Assembly (NCBI GenBank): GCA_017507855.1
Contig: JAFWAE010000031.1
Location: forward strand, 1 to 46,415
Reading direction: 5' to 3'
DNA length: 46,415 nt
Source of the DNA: Clostridia bacterium
GTDB lineage: Bacteria; Bacillota; Clostridia; Oscillospirales; RGIG5554
This document shows positions 14,608 to 23,145 of the stretch, piece by piece. The stretch's first letter is position 1. Every line of letters starts with the position of its first letter. A program made the translations under genes and the position numbers. Below the pieces are notes generated by a model that did not search any database, was not told where the DNA came from, and worked only from the letters and a program-made list of their open reading frames with translations.

Positions 14608-15873
14608 ATGAAGATCTTACTGGTGGGTAGTGGCGGACGCGAGCACGCCATTGCCGTAAAGCTGGCCCAAAGCCCGCTGACAGAAAAAATATACGCCGCT
14701 CCCGGCAACGGCGGCATGGCACAGATCGCCGAATGTTGCCCCGTCAAAGCCACCGATCTGGAAGGAATGGTGGCCTTGGCCAAGGAAAAGCAGGTGGATC
14801 TGGTCTTCGTAGCTCCCGACGATCCCTTGGCCATGGGCTTGGTGGACCGCCTGGAGGAAGCGGGCATTCCCGCTTTCGGCCCCAACGCCGCCGCCGCGCG
14901 GATCGAGGCCAGCAAATCCTTTGCCAAGGATCTGATGAAAAAATACCGCATTCCCACCGCCGATTACGAGGTGTTTGAGGACAAGGAAAAGGCCTTGGCC
15001 TACCTGCGGGAGAAAAACGCCTATCCCACCGTGATCAAAGCCGACGGATTGGCCTTGGGCAAGGGCGTGATCATTGCCCAAAATTACGAGCAGGCCGCCG
15101 AAGCCGTGACCGATATGCTGGAGGGCGGCCGTTTCGGCACCTCCGGCAAGCGCGTGGTCATTGAGGAATTCCTGACGGGCATCGAGGCCTCCGTGCTGGC
15201 CTTTACCGACGGCAAATGCGTACGCCCCATGGTCTCCGCCCAGGATCACAAGCGGGTGTTTGACAACGATCAGGGTCCCAACACCGGCGGCATGGGCGCC
15301 TTTTCTCCCAGCCTGGCTTATACCGACGAGCTGGCCGAGCTGTGCATGGACACCATTTACCTGCCCACCGTCCGCGCCATGGCTGCGGAGGGCTGTCCCT
15401 TTAAGGGCGTGCTGTACTTTGGTTTGATGCTTACCCCCAACGGTCCCAAGGTGATCGAATACAACTGCCGCTTCGGAGATCCCGAAACCCAAGTGGTGCT
15501 TCCCCGTCTGCAGAGCGATCTGGTGCCCATCCTGCTGGCGGTGTGCAACGGCACGCTGGAGCAGGCGGATATCCGCTGGGATCCCCGCCACGCCGTCTGC
15601 GTGGTTGCGGCCAGCGGAGGCTATCCCGGCTCTTACGAAACGGGCTTCCCCATTGCGGGGCTTGAGCGCGCGGAGGCGTTGGGATGCACGGTGTATCACG
15701 CAGGCACCAAGGCCGAAAACGGGCAGATCCTCACCGCCGGAGGCCGCGTGCTGGCGGTCAGTGCTTTGGGAGATTCCCATCAGCAAGCGGTAGAGCAGGC
15801 CTACAAGGGCTTGGCGGAGATCTCCTTTGAAAAGCTCCACGCCCGCAGCGACATCGGCAAGCGTACCGTATGA
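14608..15873 (+). CDS. purD: Phosphoribosylamine-glycine ligase
   Basis: 421 aa, the normal PurD length. It joins phosphoribosylamine and glycine with ATP to give GAR, the second step of purine synthesis, in the cytosol. Seen: the N-terminal GSGGREHA motif, the ATP-grasp domain with IKADGLALGKGV, AQDHKRVFDNDQGPNTGGMG and the metal-binding EYNCRFGDPETQVVLPRL. The ATG at 14608 follows AAAGAGG; the reading frame upstream of it crosses the promoter. The other pur genes are not adjacent; instead purD is coupled by an ATGA overlap to an RNA methyltransferase gene. Confidence 0.97.
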   Translation: MKILLVGSGGREHAIAVKLAQSPLTEKIYAAPGNGGMAQIAECCPVKATDLEGMVALAKEKQVDLVFVAPDDPLAMGLVDRLEEAGIPAFGPNAAAARIEASKSFAKDLMKKYRIPTADYEVFEDKEKALAYLREKNAYPTVIKADGLALGKGVIIAQNYEQAAEAVTDMLEGGRFGTSGKRVVIEEFLTGIEASVLAFTDGKCVRPMVSAQDHKRVFDNDQGPNTGGMGAFSPSLAYTDELAELCMDTIYLPTVRAMAAEGCPFKGVLYFGLMLTPNGPKVIEYNCRFGDPETQVVLPRLQSDLVPILLAVCNGTLEQADIRWDPRHAVCVVAASGGYPGSYETGFPIAGLERAEALGCTVYHAGTKAENGQILTAGGRVLAVSALGDSHQQAVEQAYKGLAEISFEKLHARSDIGKRTV

Positions 15874-16640
15874 GTCAAGAGACCTCTTCCTTTGAGCCCA
15901 CGGTATTGGAGGGCTTCCTATCCGTCAACGCAGCCCTCAACGGGCAAAGCCGCCGCATCTACGAGCTTTGGATCGCGGAAGGAAAAAAAGAGCCCAAGGT
16001 GAGAAATCTGGCCAACCGCGCCAAATTTGAGGGTATTTCCGTTCGCACCGTGAGCGCCGAGACCCTTGCCTCCAGGGCGGAGGGGCGCACCCACGGCGGC
16101 GTGCTGGCCTTCGTAGGGGCACGTCGAACGGTGACTCCCGCAGAGCTGACGGCCTCCCTGCCCGCTGACAGACCCGCCTTTTTAGCCTTGCTGGAGGGAA
16201 TCGAGGACCCGTACAATTTCGGAGCTTGCGTACGCTCCCTGTATGCAGCCGGAGTGCAAGGACTTTTGCTCCCCTCCCGCAACTGGATGAGTGCGGCCGG
16301 TACGGTAGCCCGCGCCTCTGCCGGTGCATCGGAGCTGATCCCCACGGCCGTATACCAGGACCCCGCCGAGGTCCGTCTGGCCATGGAACAACACGGCATT
16401 ACCATGATCATGGCCGGGCGGGGCGAGCGTTCCGTCTCCTTGTATCAAGCTCCATTGAATATTCCGTTGCTCCTTTGCATCGGCGGTGAAAACCGCGGCT
16501 TGAGCCGCGCCGTGGCCGACGCCTGTGCCACGCAGGTGTACATTCCCTACGGCAGCGATTTTCGCAATTCTCTGTCTGCCTCAGGCGCCTGTGCGGTATT
16601 TGCTTTTGAGATCTTGCGCCAGCGGCTGTCTGAATCATAA
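15870..16640 (+). CDS. TrmH/SpoU-family RNA 2'-O-methyltransferase
   Basis: 256 aa. An N-terminal substrate-binding domain (residues about 10-95, VLEGFLSVNAAL) precedes a SPOUT knot domain with the three family motifs: NFGACVRSLYAAGV (about 115-128), CIGGENRGLS (about 204-213) and the C-terminal FRNSLSASGACAVFAFE. It is likely to methylate a ribose in 23S rRNA or tRNA using S-adenosylmethionine; motif 3 has SLSAS where RlmB usually has SLNVS. The start overlaps the purD stop by four bases, so the two are translated together. A terminator follows directly. Confidence 0.88.
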   Translation: MSQETSSFEPTVLEGFLSVNAALNGQSRRIYELWIAEGKKEPKVRNLANRAKFEGISVRTVSAETLASRAEGRTHGGVLAFVGARRTVTPAELTASLPADRPAFLALLEGIEDPYNFGACVRSLYAAGVQGLLLPSRNWMSAAGTVARASAGASELIPTAVYQDPAEVRLAMEQHGITMIMAGRGERSVSLYQAPLNIPLLLCIGGENRGLSRAVADACATQVYIPYGSDFRNSLSASGACAVFAFEILRQRLSES

Positions 16641-16691
16641 AAAAAGACCGATCCTACCCCAAATGGGAGAAGATCGGTCTTTATTTTTTTT
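16641..16691 (+). terminator. Terminator of the purD operon
   Basis: AAAGACCGATC/GATCGGTCTTT stem followed by ATTTTTTTT, sitting against the end of the convergent minus-strand gene. Confidence 0.85.
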
Positions 16692-16696
16692 GATTC

Positions 16697-17710
16697 TTAC
16701 CGTCTGTAATATTCTTCTGCGGCGGCAAAGAAGGCGTGAATATTTTCCCACTTGGCTGCAGGGGGAATGTCGCAGCCCGAGGAAATGACAAAATTGGGAT
16801 ACAGGGGGCAGCAATCTTCCATCAGCTTCAGCGTTTCCTCGCGAATACTTTCGGGCGTACCGTTTAAAAACTGACCCGCGGGATCCACGTTGCCCATAAT
16901 AAGGGTGTTGGGATCCGCCAGGGGCAAAATGCGGCGCATATCCACCGCGTTCCCGAAATGATAAGCATCGGCCCCCACGCGGAAAATGGAGGCAGCCATA
17001 TCGGCCACGTTATTGCCGCAATTGTGGTACACCACGGCAAAATGATCGTCCCTGACCGAAGCGATCAGCTCACGCACGTAGGGCTCGGAAAACTCTTCTG
17101 CCAGGGCGGGAGACAGCATACCCGTCAAGGGCTCGGCAATGACCACCCCATTGGCACCCGCCTCGCGGTAGGCCAGCATATATTCCTTCAAAAAGGCACA
17201 TGCTTTTTTCATGACCGTGTGTACCGCATCCGGCTGGGTATAGCAGGCTACCATGATCTCCGTCACGTCCATGAGGCGACCGGCCAAAGAAAACGGCCCG
17301 ATCACCCCTGCCAGCACGGGACGGTCGGTAATCAGCTCGCAGGCCTTACGGATCTCCTCCACGTACAGACCCGTGCGCCCTGCCCCCACAGCAGGGATCT
17401 GCAAGGCCTCGGCTTGCTCCTCGTCCTCCACCAGTGCCCCCACTACAGTGGGCACCTCATCCTCCGAACGACGGATCTGGGCGCCGAATGCTTCCGCCTC
17501 TACGGAAAGGTCCATCATGCTGACGCAAGCCGCGGCATCCACTGCCTCTGCCACCAACTTCATGCCCTTGGATTGCAATCCCGGCAAGGAAGTCATTTCC
17601 CTTACAGTAACCCCCATTAAAGAAACGGAGGGAAAGGAAAGAATGGGTAGCGGTTTTTTGGAATTTTGAAGACGCATCTGATCAAAAAACTGTTTCATAT
17701 CGCGTTGCAT
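16697..17710 (-). CDS. UroD/MtaA-family corrinoid methyltransferase-like protein
   Basis: 337 aa with a uroporphyrinogen decarboxylase-type TIM barrel. The zinc triad of methylcobamide:coenzyme M methyltransferases (MtaA/MtbA/CmuA) is present: HxC in VYHNCGNN and Cys in ISSGCDIPP, near the C terminus. That points to methyl transfer from a corrinoid protein rather than heme synthesis. No corrinoid protein, activator or other heme gene is adjacent, so the methyl donor is unknown. The start at 17710 (MQRDMKQFF) is chosen because GGGAGG lies 8 bases upstream; the longer frame has no ribosome site and crosses the promoter. A second, divergent family member lies at 35513-36643. Confidence 0.82.
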   Translation of the reverse strand: MQRDMKQFFDQMRLQNSKKPLPILSFPSVSLMGVTVREMTSLPGLQSKGMKLVAEAVDAAACVSMMDLSVEAEAFGAQIRRSEDEVPTVVGALVEDEEQAEALQIPAVGAGRTGLYVEEIRKACELITDRPVLAGVIGPFSLAGRLMDVTEIMVACYTQPDAVHTVMKKACAFLKEYMLAYREAGANGVVIAEPLTGMLSPALAEEFSEPYVRELIASVRDDHFAVVYHNCGNNVADMAASIFRVGADAYHFGNAVDMRRILPLADPNTLIMGNVDPAGQFLNGTPESIREETLKLMEDCCPLYPNFVISSGCDIPPAAKWENIHAFFAAAEEYYRR

Positions 17711-17744
17711 AATTTCGGCCTCCCAATGATTGTGCACACAGTAT

Positions 17745-17773
17745 AGCATATTCGACTGCAAAAAAGATAGCAA
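17745..17773 (-). promoter_or_regulatory. Promoter of the MtaA-like gene
   Basis: Minus-strand TTGCTA (17768-17773), 17 bases, TATGCT (17745-17750). Confidence 0.5.
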
Positions 17774-17856
17774 TATTTTGCTGTTTTTAGTAAAATCCCC
17801 TTCAATCTTCACCGAGGCTTTTTGTCAAAAAAGGCGAAACTTTTTTAGACAAATTC

Positions 17857-17885
17857 TTGACAAGTACACGGGCATCTGCTATAAT
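17857..17885 (+). promoter_or_regulatory. Strong promoter of the potABCD leader RNA
   Basis: Consensus TTGACA (17857-17862), 17 bases, TATAAT (17880-17885). It lies 375 bases before potA. Confidence 0.85.
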
Positions 17886-17891
17886 TCGAGA

Positions 17892-18240
17892 TAGAGTTCT
17901 TTGTCGGGCTTTTTCGACAGAACTGCTTGACCGCTTTTGCCTTTGCAAAAGCCAAGGCCACACGGACAGCCGGGTCAACTGCCGCGGGCGGCGACAGCGC
18001 CGCATTATTGATTGCGTTAAAAGCGCAAATTTTATGAGTTGGTTACTTTATAACCAAAAATTGTGTACGGGGTACACAGCTTGTGAAACGGTCAATAAGA
18101 GCAGTAAAAGTAGTTCTTGCTGTATAGGCTCTGCAACCTCTCCCACCGAACGGGCATTTTCCGTGCCGTAGTTTTTCCGCGTGGGGATTTGGTCGTTTTC
18201 TTGGCACGCTGTGTATACCGCAGCGTGCTTTTTTATTTTT
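17892..18240 (+). ncRNA. Long structured leader RNA upstream of potA (candidate riboswitch or attenuator, or stand-alone ncRNA)
   Basis: About 350 bases without a credible open frame that form a chain of perfect stems: AGTTC...GAACT around TGTCG/CGACA (17895-17922); TTGACC/GGTCAA closing a multi-branch with GCTTTTGC/GCAAAAGC (17928-17978); GCGGC/GCCGC (17988-18003); TTGCG/CGCAA (about 18012-18028); TTGGTTA/TAACCAA (18039-18057); TGTGTAC/GTACACA (18062-18077); AGAGC/GCTCT (about 18099-18132). A terminator (18204-18240) ends 20 bases before the potA ATG. CGTGCC (18162-18167) can pair either with a local upstream CGG-CA element or with GGCACG (18203-18208) in the terminator's 5' arm, a switch-like arrangement. 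It could also be a known free RNA such as the raiA motif; I cannot test this. Confidence 0.65.
18204..18240 (+). terminator. Terminator in the potA leader
   Basis: GCACGCTG, 9-base loop, CAGCGTGC, then TTTTTTATTTTT. Only 20 bases remain before the potA start, so no separate promoter fits between; readthrough or antitermination seems required. Confidence 0.9.
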
Positions 18241-18260
18241 CTTGAAAAGGGGTAAGGTTT

Positions 18261-19727
18261 ATGGCAGGGGACGAAAAAATCATTGAACTGAAAAACATTT
18301 GCAAAACCTACGATCTTCACGAGGCGGTCACCAATTTGTCGCTTTCCATACGGAAAGGCGAATTTGTGACATTGCTGGGACCCTCCGGTTGCGGAAAGAC
18401 CACAACGCTGCGTATGATCGCCGGGTTTGAAAAGCCTTCTTCCGGCACGATCCTTTTTAACGGCAAGGACATTACCCAGATCCCCGCCCATCAGCGCAAC
18501 ATCAACACCGTGTTCCAAAAATATGCCCTTTTCCCCCATTTGAACGTATTCGGCAACATTGCCTTCGGGCTTCGTTTCAAAACCGTGCCCGACGGAGAGC
18601 CCTATGAGGAAAACGGTGAAATGTATCAAAACGTGCGAAAGCTGACCAAGGTGGAGATCGCCGAAAAGGTGGAGCGCGCGCTGAAAATGGTGGATCTGGA
18701 AGGCTACGGCCACCGCCATGTCAATACCCTCAGCGGCGGTCAACAGCAACGCGTGGCCATCGCCCGCGCTTTGGTCAACGAGCCTGACGTTTTGCTTTTG
18801 GACGAGCCCTTGGGGGCTTTGGATCTGAAGATGCGTAAGGATATGCAGCTGGAACTGATGAGCATGCATAAAAAGCTGGGTATTACCTTCATCTACGTCA
18901 CTCACGACCAGGAGGAGGCTCTGACCATGAGCGACACCATCGTCATCATGCGCGACGGTGTCATTCAGCAGATCGGCTCCCCCAAGAAGATCTACGACGA
19001 GCCTGCCAACGCCTTTGTGGCCGACTTTATCGGAGAAAGCAACATCTTCTCGGGCATCATGCGGGAAGATTTCAAGGTGGAATTTATCGACACCCTGTTT
19101 ACCTGCGTAGACAAGGGCTTTAAGAAGGACGAGCTCATCGACGTGATCGTACGTCCCGAGGATATCCGTGTGACCGAAGCAAACAGCGAGAATGCTCAGA
19201 TCAAGGCCGAGGTCCTCTCCTCCGTATTCAAGGGCACCTATTACCAGACCACCGTACTCACAGTGGACGGAGAAGAACGCAACGAGCTGCTGGTGCATGA
19301 CAACGTAGAATGCCGCGAGGGCTCTGTCATCGGCCTGTACATCGAGCCCTACGATCTGCATATCATGCGCAAGAGCCGCCTCATCAACACGCTGGAGACC
19401 GTTATGTGGGACGAGGGCGTGGTGGAGATCTGCGGCGGCCGATTCCCCTGCACCTCCCTGCTCCCCTCCGGCACTCCCGTGAAGGTGGAGATCGATTTTG
19501 ACGACGTGCGTCTGTTTGACGACGAGGAGGACGGCATCATCGGCGGCGAGGTGGTGGACAGCATCTACAAGGGAAGCTACTACCAATGCATCGTCCGCGC
19601 CGACGACCGATATCAGTTCTTTATCGATACCGAGGACGATTGGCTGATCGGGGACAGGGTGGGCATTTCCGTGGATCCGGACAAGCTCATCGTCACCCCC
19701 TTGGAGGAGGCCTCCGCGAATGCGTAA
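18261..19727 (+). CDS. potA: Spermidine/putrescine ABC transporter ATP-binding protein
   Basis: 488 aa, over 100 residues longer than typical PotA. Seen: Walker [10 protein letters not shown] (40-48), Q-loop [10 protein letters not shown], signature LSGGQQQ (157-163), Walker B VLLLDEP (about 177-183) and H-loop THDQEEAL (about 213). Residues about 107-130 are an extra loop within the helical subdomain. The C-terminal part has two TOBE-like units rather than one: [16 protein letters not shown] and [15 protein letters not shown], about 110 residues apart. It energises polyamine import with PotB, PotC and PotD encoded next; its stop overlaps potB by 8 bases. GGGGTAAGG precedes the ATG. Confidence 0.94.
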   Translation: MAGDEKIIELKNICKTYDLHEAVTNLSLSIRKGEFVTLLGPSGCGKTTTLRMIAGFEKPSSGTILFNGKDITQIPAHQRNINTVFQKYALFPHLNVFGNIAFGLRFKTVPDGEPYEENGEMYQNVRKLTKVEIAEKVERALKMVDLEGYGHRHVNTLSGGQQQRVAIARALVNEPDVLLLDEPLGALDLKMRKDMQLELMSMHKKLGITFIYVTHDQEEALTMSDTIVIMRDGVIQQIGSPKKIYDEPANAFVADFIGESNIFSGIMREDFKVEFIDTLFTCVDKGFKKDELIDVIVRPEDIRVTEANSENAQIKAEVLSSVFKGTYYQTTVLTVDGEERNELLVHDNVECREGSVIGLYIEPYDLHIMRKSRLINTLETVMWDEGVVEICGGRFPCTSLLPSGTPVKVEIDFDDVRLFDDEEDGIIGGEVVDSIYKGSYYQCIVRADDRYQFFIDTEDDWLIGDRVGISVDPDKLIVTPLEEASANA

Positions 19728-20541
19728 GAAGCCTGTATCGGCGGTTTCCAAGGTGGGCCGCTTTTCCTTCCCCCGAAAGGCCTTTGCCTTTCCCTATATG
19801 CTGTTTTTGCTGGTGTTCATCATCGTTCCGCTGGTGATGGTGCTCATCAACGCCTTTATCGACGATGCCACGGGCAGGCTCACCCTGCGCAATTTCGTGA
19901 CCTTCTTTTCCGATTCCACAGGTCTGCGGGTGCTGGGAAATTCCTTGGTCATCGGCTTGCTGACCACGGGCATCTGCCTGCTTTTGGGCTATCCCGCCGC
20001 TTATCTGCTCAGCCGCCACCATGCAAGCAACCGCATTCTGGTGCTGCTGTTCATCCTCCCCATGTGGGTCAACTTTTTGATCCGTACCTTATCCACTAAA
20101 GCCATTTTCTTGGCTCTTGGCGTGGAATTGGGCATGGGAACGGTCATTTTCGGCATGGTGTACAACTACCTTCCCTTTATGATCCTGCCTCTGCACACCA
20201 CCCTTTCGGACATCGACCACGCCTACACGGAGGCCGCCTCCGATTTGGGCGCCGACGGGGTGCAGACCTTCCTGCGCACCACCCTGCCCCTTTCCGTCCC
20301 CGGCATCGTTTCGGGCATTACCATGGTGTTTATTCCCACCATTTCCACCTTTGCCATCTCCGAGTTACTGTCCAACCGTCAGATCTTTCTCTTCGGCGAC
20401 AGCATCCAAACCAAGTTTTCCCAAGGATTGTACGGAGTGGGCAGTGTGATGAGCCTGGTCATGCTGGCCTTCGTATTGCTTTCCAGCGCCGTACTCAACC
20501 GCTTAAACCGGGATGACCCGAAAGGAGGCTCTCTGCTATGA
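19720..20541 (+). CDS. potB: Spermidine/putrescine ABC transporter permease PotB
   Basis: 273 aa, six membrane helices; the first ([21 protein letters not shown]) follows a basic N terminus. The permease EAA loop [20 protein letters not shown] (about residues 168-187) contacts PotA. It overlaps potA by 8 bases and potC by 4, so the three subunits are translationally coupled. Length and motif fit the CysTW/MalFG-like PotB group. Confidence 0.95.
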   Translation: MRKKPVSAVSKVGRFSFPRKAFAFPYMLFLLVFIIVPLVMVLINAFIDDATGRLTLRNFVTFFSDSTGLRVLGNSLVIGLLTTGICLLLGYPAAYLLSRHHASNRILVLLFILPMWVNFLIRTLSTKAIFLALGVELGMGTVIFGMVYNYLPFMILPLHTTLSDIDHAYTEAASDLGADGVQTFLRTTLPLSVPGIVSGITMVFIPTISTFAISELLSNRQIFLFGDSIQTKFSQGLYGVGSVMSLVMLAFVLLSSAVLNRLNRDDPKGGSLL

Positions 20542-21347
20542 AACCGAGCAAGCTCTTCGGCAATCTGTATTTGGCAGTGATCCTTACGCTGCTGTACCTA
20601 CCCATTGCGGTGATCGTGGTATACAGCTTCTCGGGCAACAGCAATTTCAGCTTCTCCCAAGGCTTTACGCTGGAGGCTTACCGCTCCATCTTCACCAGCA
20701 AGCAGACCCCTCAGCTGCTGGCCGCCTTGAAAAACACGCTGATCATTGCCGCCGTTTCCTCCGTATTTGCCACCGCTCTGGGCACCTTTTCCGCCGTGGG
20801 CATCCACGCGCTGAGCCGCCGCGCCAAGAACGCGGTGATGGGCGTCAACCAGCTTCCGTTGATCAACAGCGAGATCGTGATGGCCGTGTCCTTGATGATC
20901 TTCTTCGTCAACGCAAGCTTTATTCCTGAAGGAATGACCCGCCTCATTCTCAGCCACATTTCCTTCTGCACGCCCTACGTGGTGCTTTCCGTTATGCCCA
21001 AGCTGGTACAGATGGACCCCAATTTGTACGAAGCCGCCGCCGATCTGGGGGCCAACCGCTTCCGCACCATGAGCGACGTCATCCTCCCCTGCATTTTCCC
21101 CGGTGTGGTCTCGGGCTTTGTGATGGCCTTTACCATCTCTTTGGACGATTTCATCATCACCCAGATCAACAAGGGCGAAACGGGGATCGAGACCCTTTCC
21201 ACCTACATTTACGAGGACGCCCGCCTCAAAAGCCTGCAGCCGTTTTGGTTTGCCGTATTCAGCATCATCTTTGTTGTGGTGCTGGCAGTGCTGCTGCTCA
21301 TCAATCTGCGCCGAACCAAGCCCATCTCTTCCCCGGCTATTCATTAA
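20538..21347 (+). CDS. potC: Spermidine/putrescine ABC transporter permease PotC
   Basis: 269 aa, six membrane helices starting with LYLAVILTLLYLPIAVIVVYSFS, and the EAA loop EAAADLGANRFRTMSDVILP (about residues 166-185). It pairs with PotB to form the membrane channel. ATG overlaps the potB stop (ATGA). FTISLDDFIITQINKGE, typical of PotC, is present. Confidence 0.95.
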   Translation: MKPSKLFGNLYLAVILTLLYLPIAVIVVYSFSGNSNFSFSQGFTLEAYRSIFTSKQTPQLLAALKNTLIIAAVSSVFATALGTFSAVGIHALSRRAKNAVMGVNQLPLINSEIVMAVSLMIFFVNASFIPEGMTRLILSHISFCTPYVVLSVMPKLVQMDPNLYEAAADLGANRFRTMSDVILPCIFPGVVSGFVMAFTISLDDFIITQINKGETGIETLSTYIYEDARLKSLQPFWFAVFSIIFVVVLAVLLLINLRRTKPISSPAIH

Positions 21348-21370
21348 TTTCCGAAAGGTAGGACTGTTTC

Positions 21371-22732
21371 ATGAAAAAAGCTTTTGCCGTTTTACTTTCC
21401 CTCTTCCTGCTGTTGGCCTGCGCCCCCACGGCCTTGGCCGCCGAGGACAAGCTGGTCGTCTACAACTGGGCAGACTATATTTATGACATTGAGCTGACGG
21501 AGTTCAAGGCCTATTACAAACAAACCACGGGCCGCGAGATCGACGTCACCTACGTGACCTTTGACACCAATGAGACCATGCTGACCAAGGTACTCAAGGG
21601 CAACGCCCAAGTGGACGTCATCTGCCCCTCGGAATACGCCATTCAGCGTCTGATGGAGAGCAACGCCCTTCGCAAGCTGAACTATTTTACAGACGAAAGC
21701 TTTGTCAACAGCGACAAGATCAACCCCGATATCGTCACCAAGATCCGCGAAAGCTTCTCCGATCTGGAGCAGGATATGACCGAATACATGGCTCCCTATA
21801 TGTGGGGAACGCTGGGCATTCTCTACAATGCGGATAAGATCGATTCCGCCGATGCCGAGGCAGCCGGCTGGGGCTTGCTATGGAACCTGCAGCAAAACGG
21901 CACCGCCGTGGGCGCACTGGACAAGAAGATCTATATGAAGGACAGCATCCGCGACAGCTACTGCGCCGTGCTGCTGTACATGAAGGAGCGCAATCTCCTC
22001 CCCGAGGCCTATGCCTCCATGTCCGTACAAACGCTCATCAACACCGTAGACGACACCTTGCTTGCCTTGGCTAAGGAGACCCTGATCTCCCAAAAGGAAA
22101 GCCTGTACGGCTATGAGGTGGACTTCGGCAAAAACGAGCTGATCGCAGGCACGGCTTGGGTGGATCTGGCATGGAGCGGCGATGCGCTGTACGCCATTGA
22201 GGAGGCCGAGGCCGAGGGCGTAAACCTGCAATACTTTACGCCCGAGAGCGGTGCCAACATTTGGTTCGACGGCTGGGTCATCCCCAATAACTGCCAGAAT
22301 GAAGAGGCCGCACGTCTGTTTATCGACTTTATGAACCGTCCCGACATTGCCATGAAGAACATGATGGAGATCGGCTACTCCTCCGCGGTGGATGCCGAGG
22401 CTCTGCGCCAAAGCGAGGAGGCCATTGCTGTGTTGGCAGAGGCCTATGCCGACGATCCCGAGGATGAGCAGGAGGTAGCCGAGCTGGCGGAGGCGTACCT
22501 GTCCAATCCTGTTCGCTACCCCAATGTCAACGACGATACCCTGGGCGTGATGCGGGACTTCGGTGTCCACAACGAGCAGGTCGTGGTCATGTGGGAAAGC
22601 GTACGCGGCTCCAATATCTCCGTCGTCTCCATTCTGCTGGTGCTGGCCGCGGTACTGGTCGTGCTTGCCGCCGCCTTTGCCGTATTTACCTTGACCAACA
22701 AAAAGAAGCGCCGCCGCGTAAAGGCTTCCTGA
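21371..22732 (+). CDS. potD: Spermidine/putrescine-binding protein PotD with an extra C-terminal membrane anchor
   Basis: 453 aa, about 100 longer than usual. An N-terminal signal peptide (residues 1-23) contains LLAC, which could serve as a lipobox. The mature part opens with LVVYNWADYIYD, the hallmark of PotD/PotF, and has YMWGTLGILYN, GTAWVDLAWSGDA and EGANIWFDGW-like ligand-site motifs. A Glu-rich insert (residues about 365-385) interrupts the C-terminal domain. The protein ends with a transmembrane helix (about 418-440, SILLVLAAVLVVLAAAFAVF) and a strongly basic tail KKKRRRVK, so it may be anchored at both ends or only at the C terminus. AAAGGTAGG precedes the ATG; 23 bases after potC. 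Confidence 0.93.
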   Translation: MKKAFAVLLSLFLLLACAPTALAAEDKLVVYNWADYIYDIELTEFKAYYKQTTGREIDVTYVTFDTNETMLTKVLKGNAQVDVICPSEYAIQRLMESNALRKLNYFTDESFVNSDKINPDIVTKIRESFSDLEQDMTEYMAPYMWGTLGILYNADKIDSADAEAAGWGLLWNLQQNGTAVGALDKKIYMKDSIRDSYCAVLLYMKERNLLPEAYASMSVQTLINTVDDTLLALAKETLISQKESLYGYEVDFGKNELIAGTAWVDLAWSGDALYAIEEAEAEGVNLQYFTPESGANIWFDGWVIPNNCQNEEAARLFIDFMNRPDIAMKNMMEIGYSSAVDAEALRQSEEAIAVLAEAYADDPEDEQEVAELAEAYLSNPVRYPNVNDDTLGVMRDFGVHNEQVVVMWESVRGSNISVVSILLVLAAVLVVLAAAFAVFTLTNKKKRRRVKAS

Positions 22733-22755
22733 TCTTCCCTTGTAAAATAAAAAAG

Positions 22756-22785
22756 AACCCCTTGCCGACTTGGCAGGGGGTTTTT
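22756..22785 (+). terminator. Terminator of potABCD
   Basis: ACCCCTTGCC-GACTT-GGCAGGGGGTTTTTG. Confidence 0.85.
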
Positions 22786-22849
22786 GTGTGGCCAAAGGAA
22801 GACGGGGCGGTCGATTCGCGGCAAATTTCGAGGCAAAGCCTTAACGGTT

Positions 22850-23025
22850 GTAGGGTCGATTCACGAATCGACCGCTCGTTTTCCTTTTCACCCAACGCCG
22901 TTGAAAAGGGGTAGCACGGACCGTCCGGAGGCCGGTCCCTACAAGCTCATTTTGTTTCGTTGTTTTACAGACATGGTGTTTGCGGAAACGGGATGTGTTT
23001 CGGTCGATTCGTGAATCGACCCTAC
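22850..23025. repeat. MITE-like element, GTCGATTC variant
   Basis: Terminal inverted repeats GTAGGGTCGATTC... (from 22850) and ...GAATCGACCCTAC (to 23025); each end is itself a palindrome (GGTCGATTC/GAATCGACC). 176 bases, no reading frame of note. A GGACCGTCC-type repeat (22918-22945) lies inside. A degenerate related piece (GGTCGATTCG followed by CGGCAAATTTCGAGG) stands just before at 22808-22840 and recurs at 35212-35240. Together these fill the gap 22786-23100. Confidence 0.75.
22918..22945. repeat. GGACCGTCC-type short palindromic repeat, copy 1
   Basis: GGACCGTCCGGAGGCCGGTCC then CTACAAG in the sequence order GGACCGTCC, GGAGG, CCGGTCC, CTACAAG; the same order recurs at 37632-37660 and 37879-37907. 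Confidence 0.75.
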
Positions 23026-23100
23026 AAAATTGATTTTGTTTCGTTGTTTTACAGATGCAATCGGCACCGCGACCGAGGCAAAACCGTCGCCGTCCCTTGC

Positions 23101-23136
23101 AAAAAAGGATCCCCTGCCCAATGGGCGGGGGATCCC
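23101..23136 (-). terminator. Terminator of the CotH-family gene
   Basis: Minus-strand GGGATCCCC-CGCCC/GGGC-AGGGGATCC stem ending in TTTTTTGC, 10 bases after the gene. Confidence 0.85.
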
Positions 23137-23145
23137 GTTACGCTT

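Noticed and set aside
16697-17710. HemE (heme synthesis)
   Set aside because: The zinc-ligand Cys residues are those of corrinoid methyltransferases, and no heme genes are adjacent.
17892-18240. T-box, RNase P or SRP RNA
   Set aside because: No T-box sequence, no GAGGAAAGTCC-type RNase P core, and no GGAAGCAGCCA-type SRP loop seen.
18048-19751. 567-aa minus-strand reading frame
   Set aside because: Antisense shadow of potA, whose motifs are unmistakable; the shadow has low-complexity content typical of such frames.
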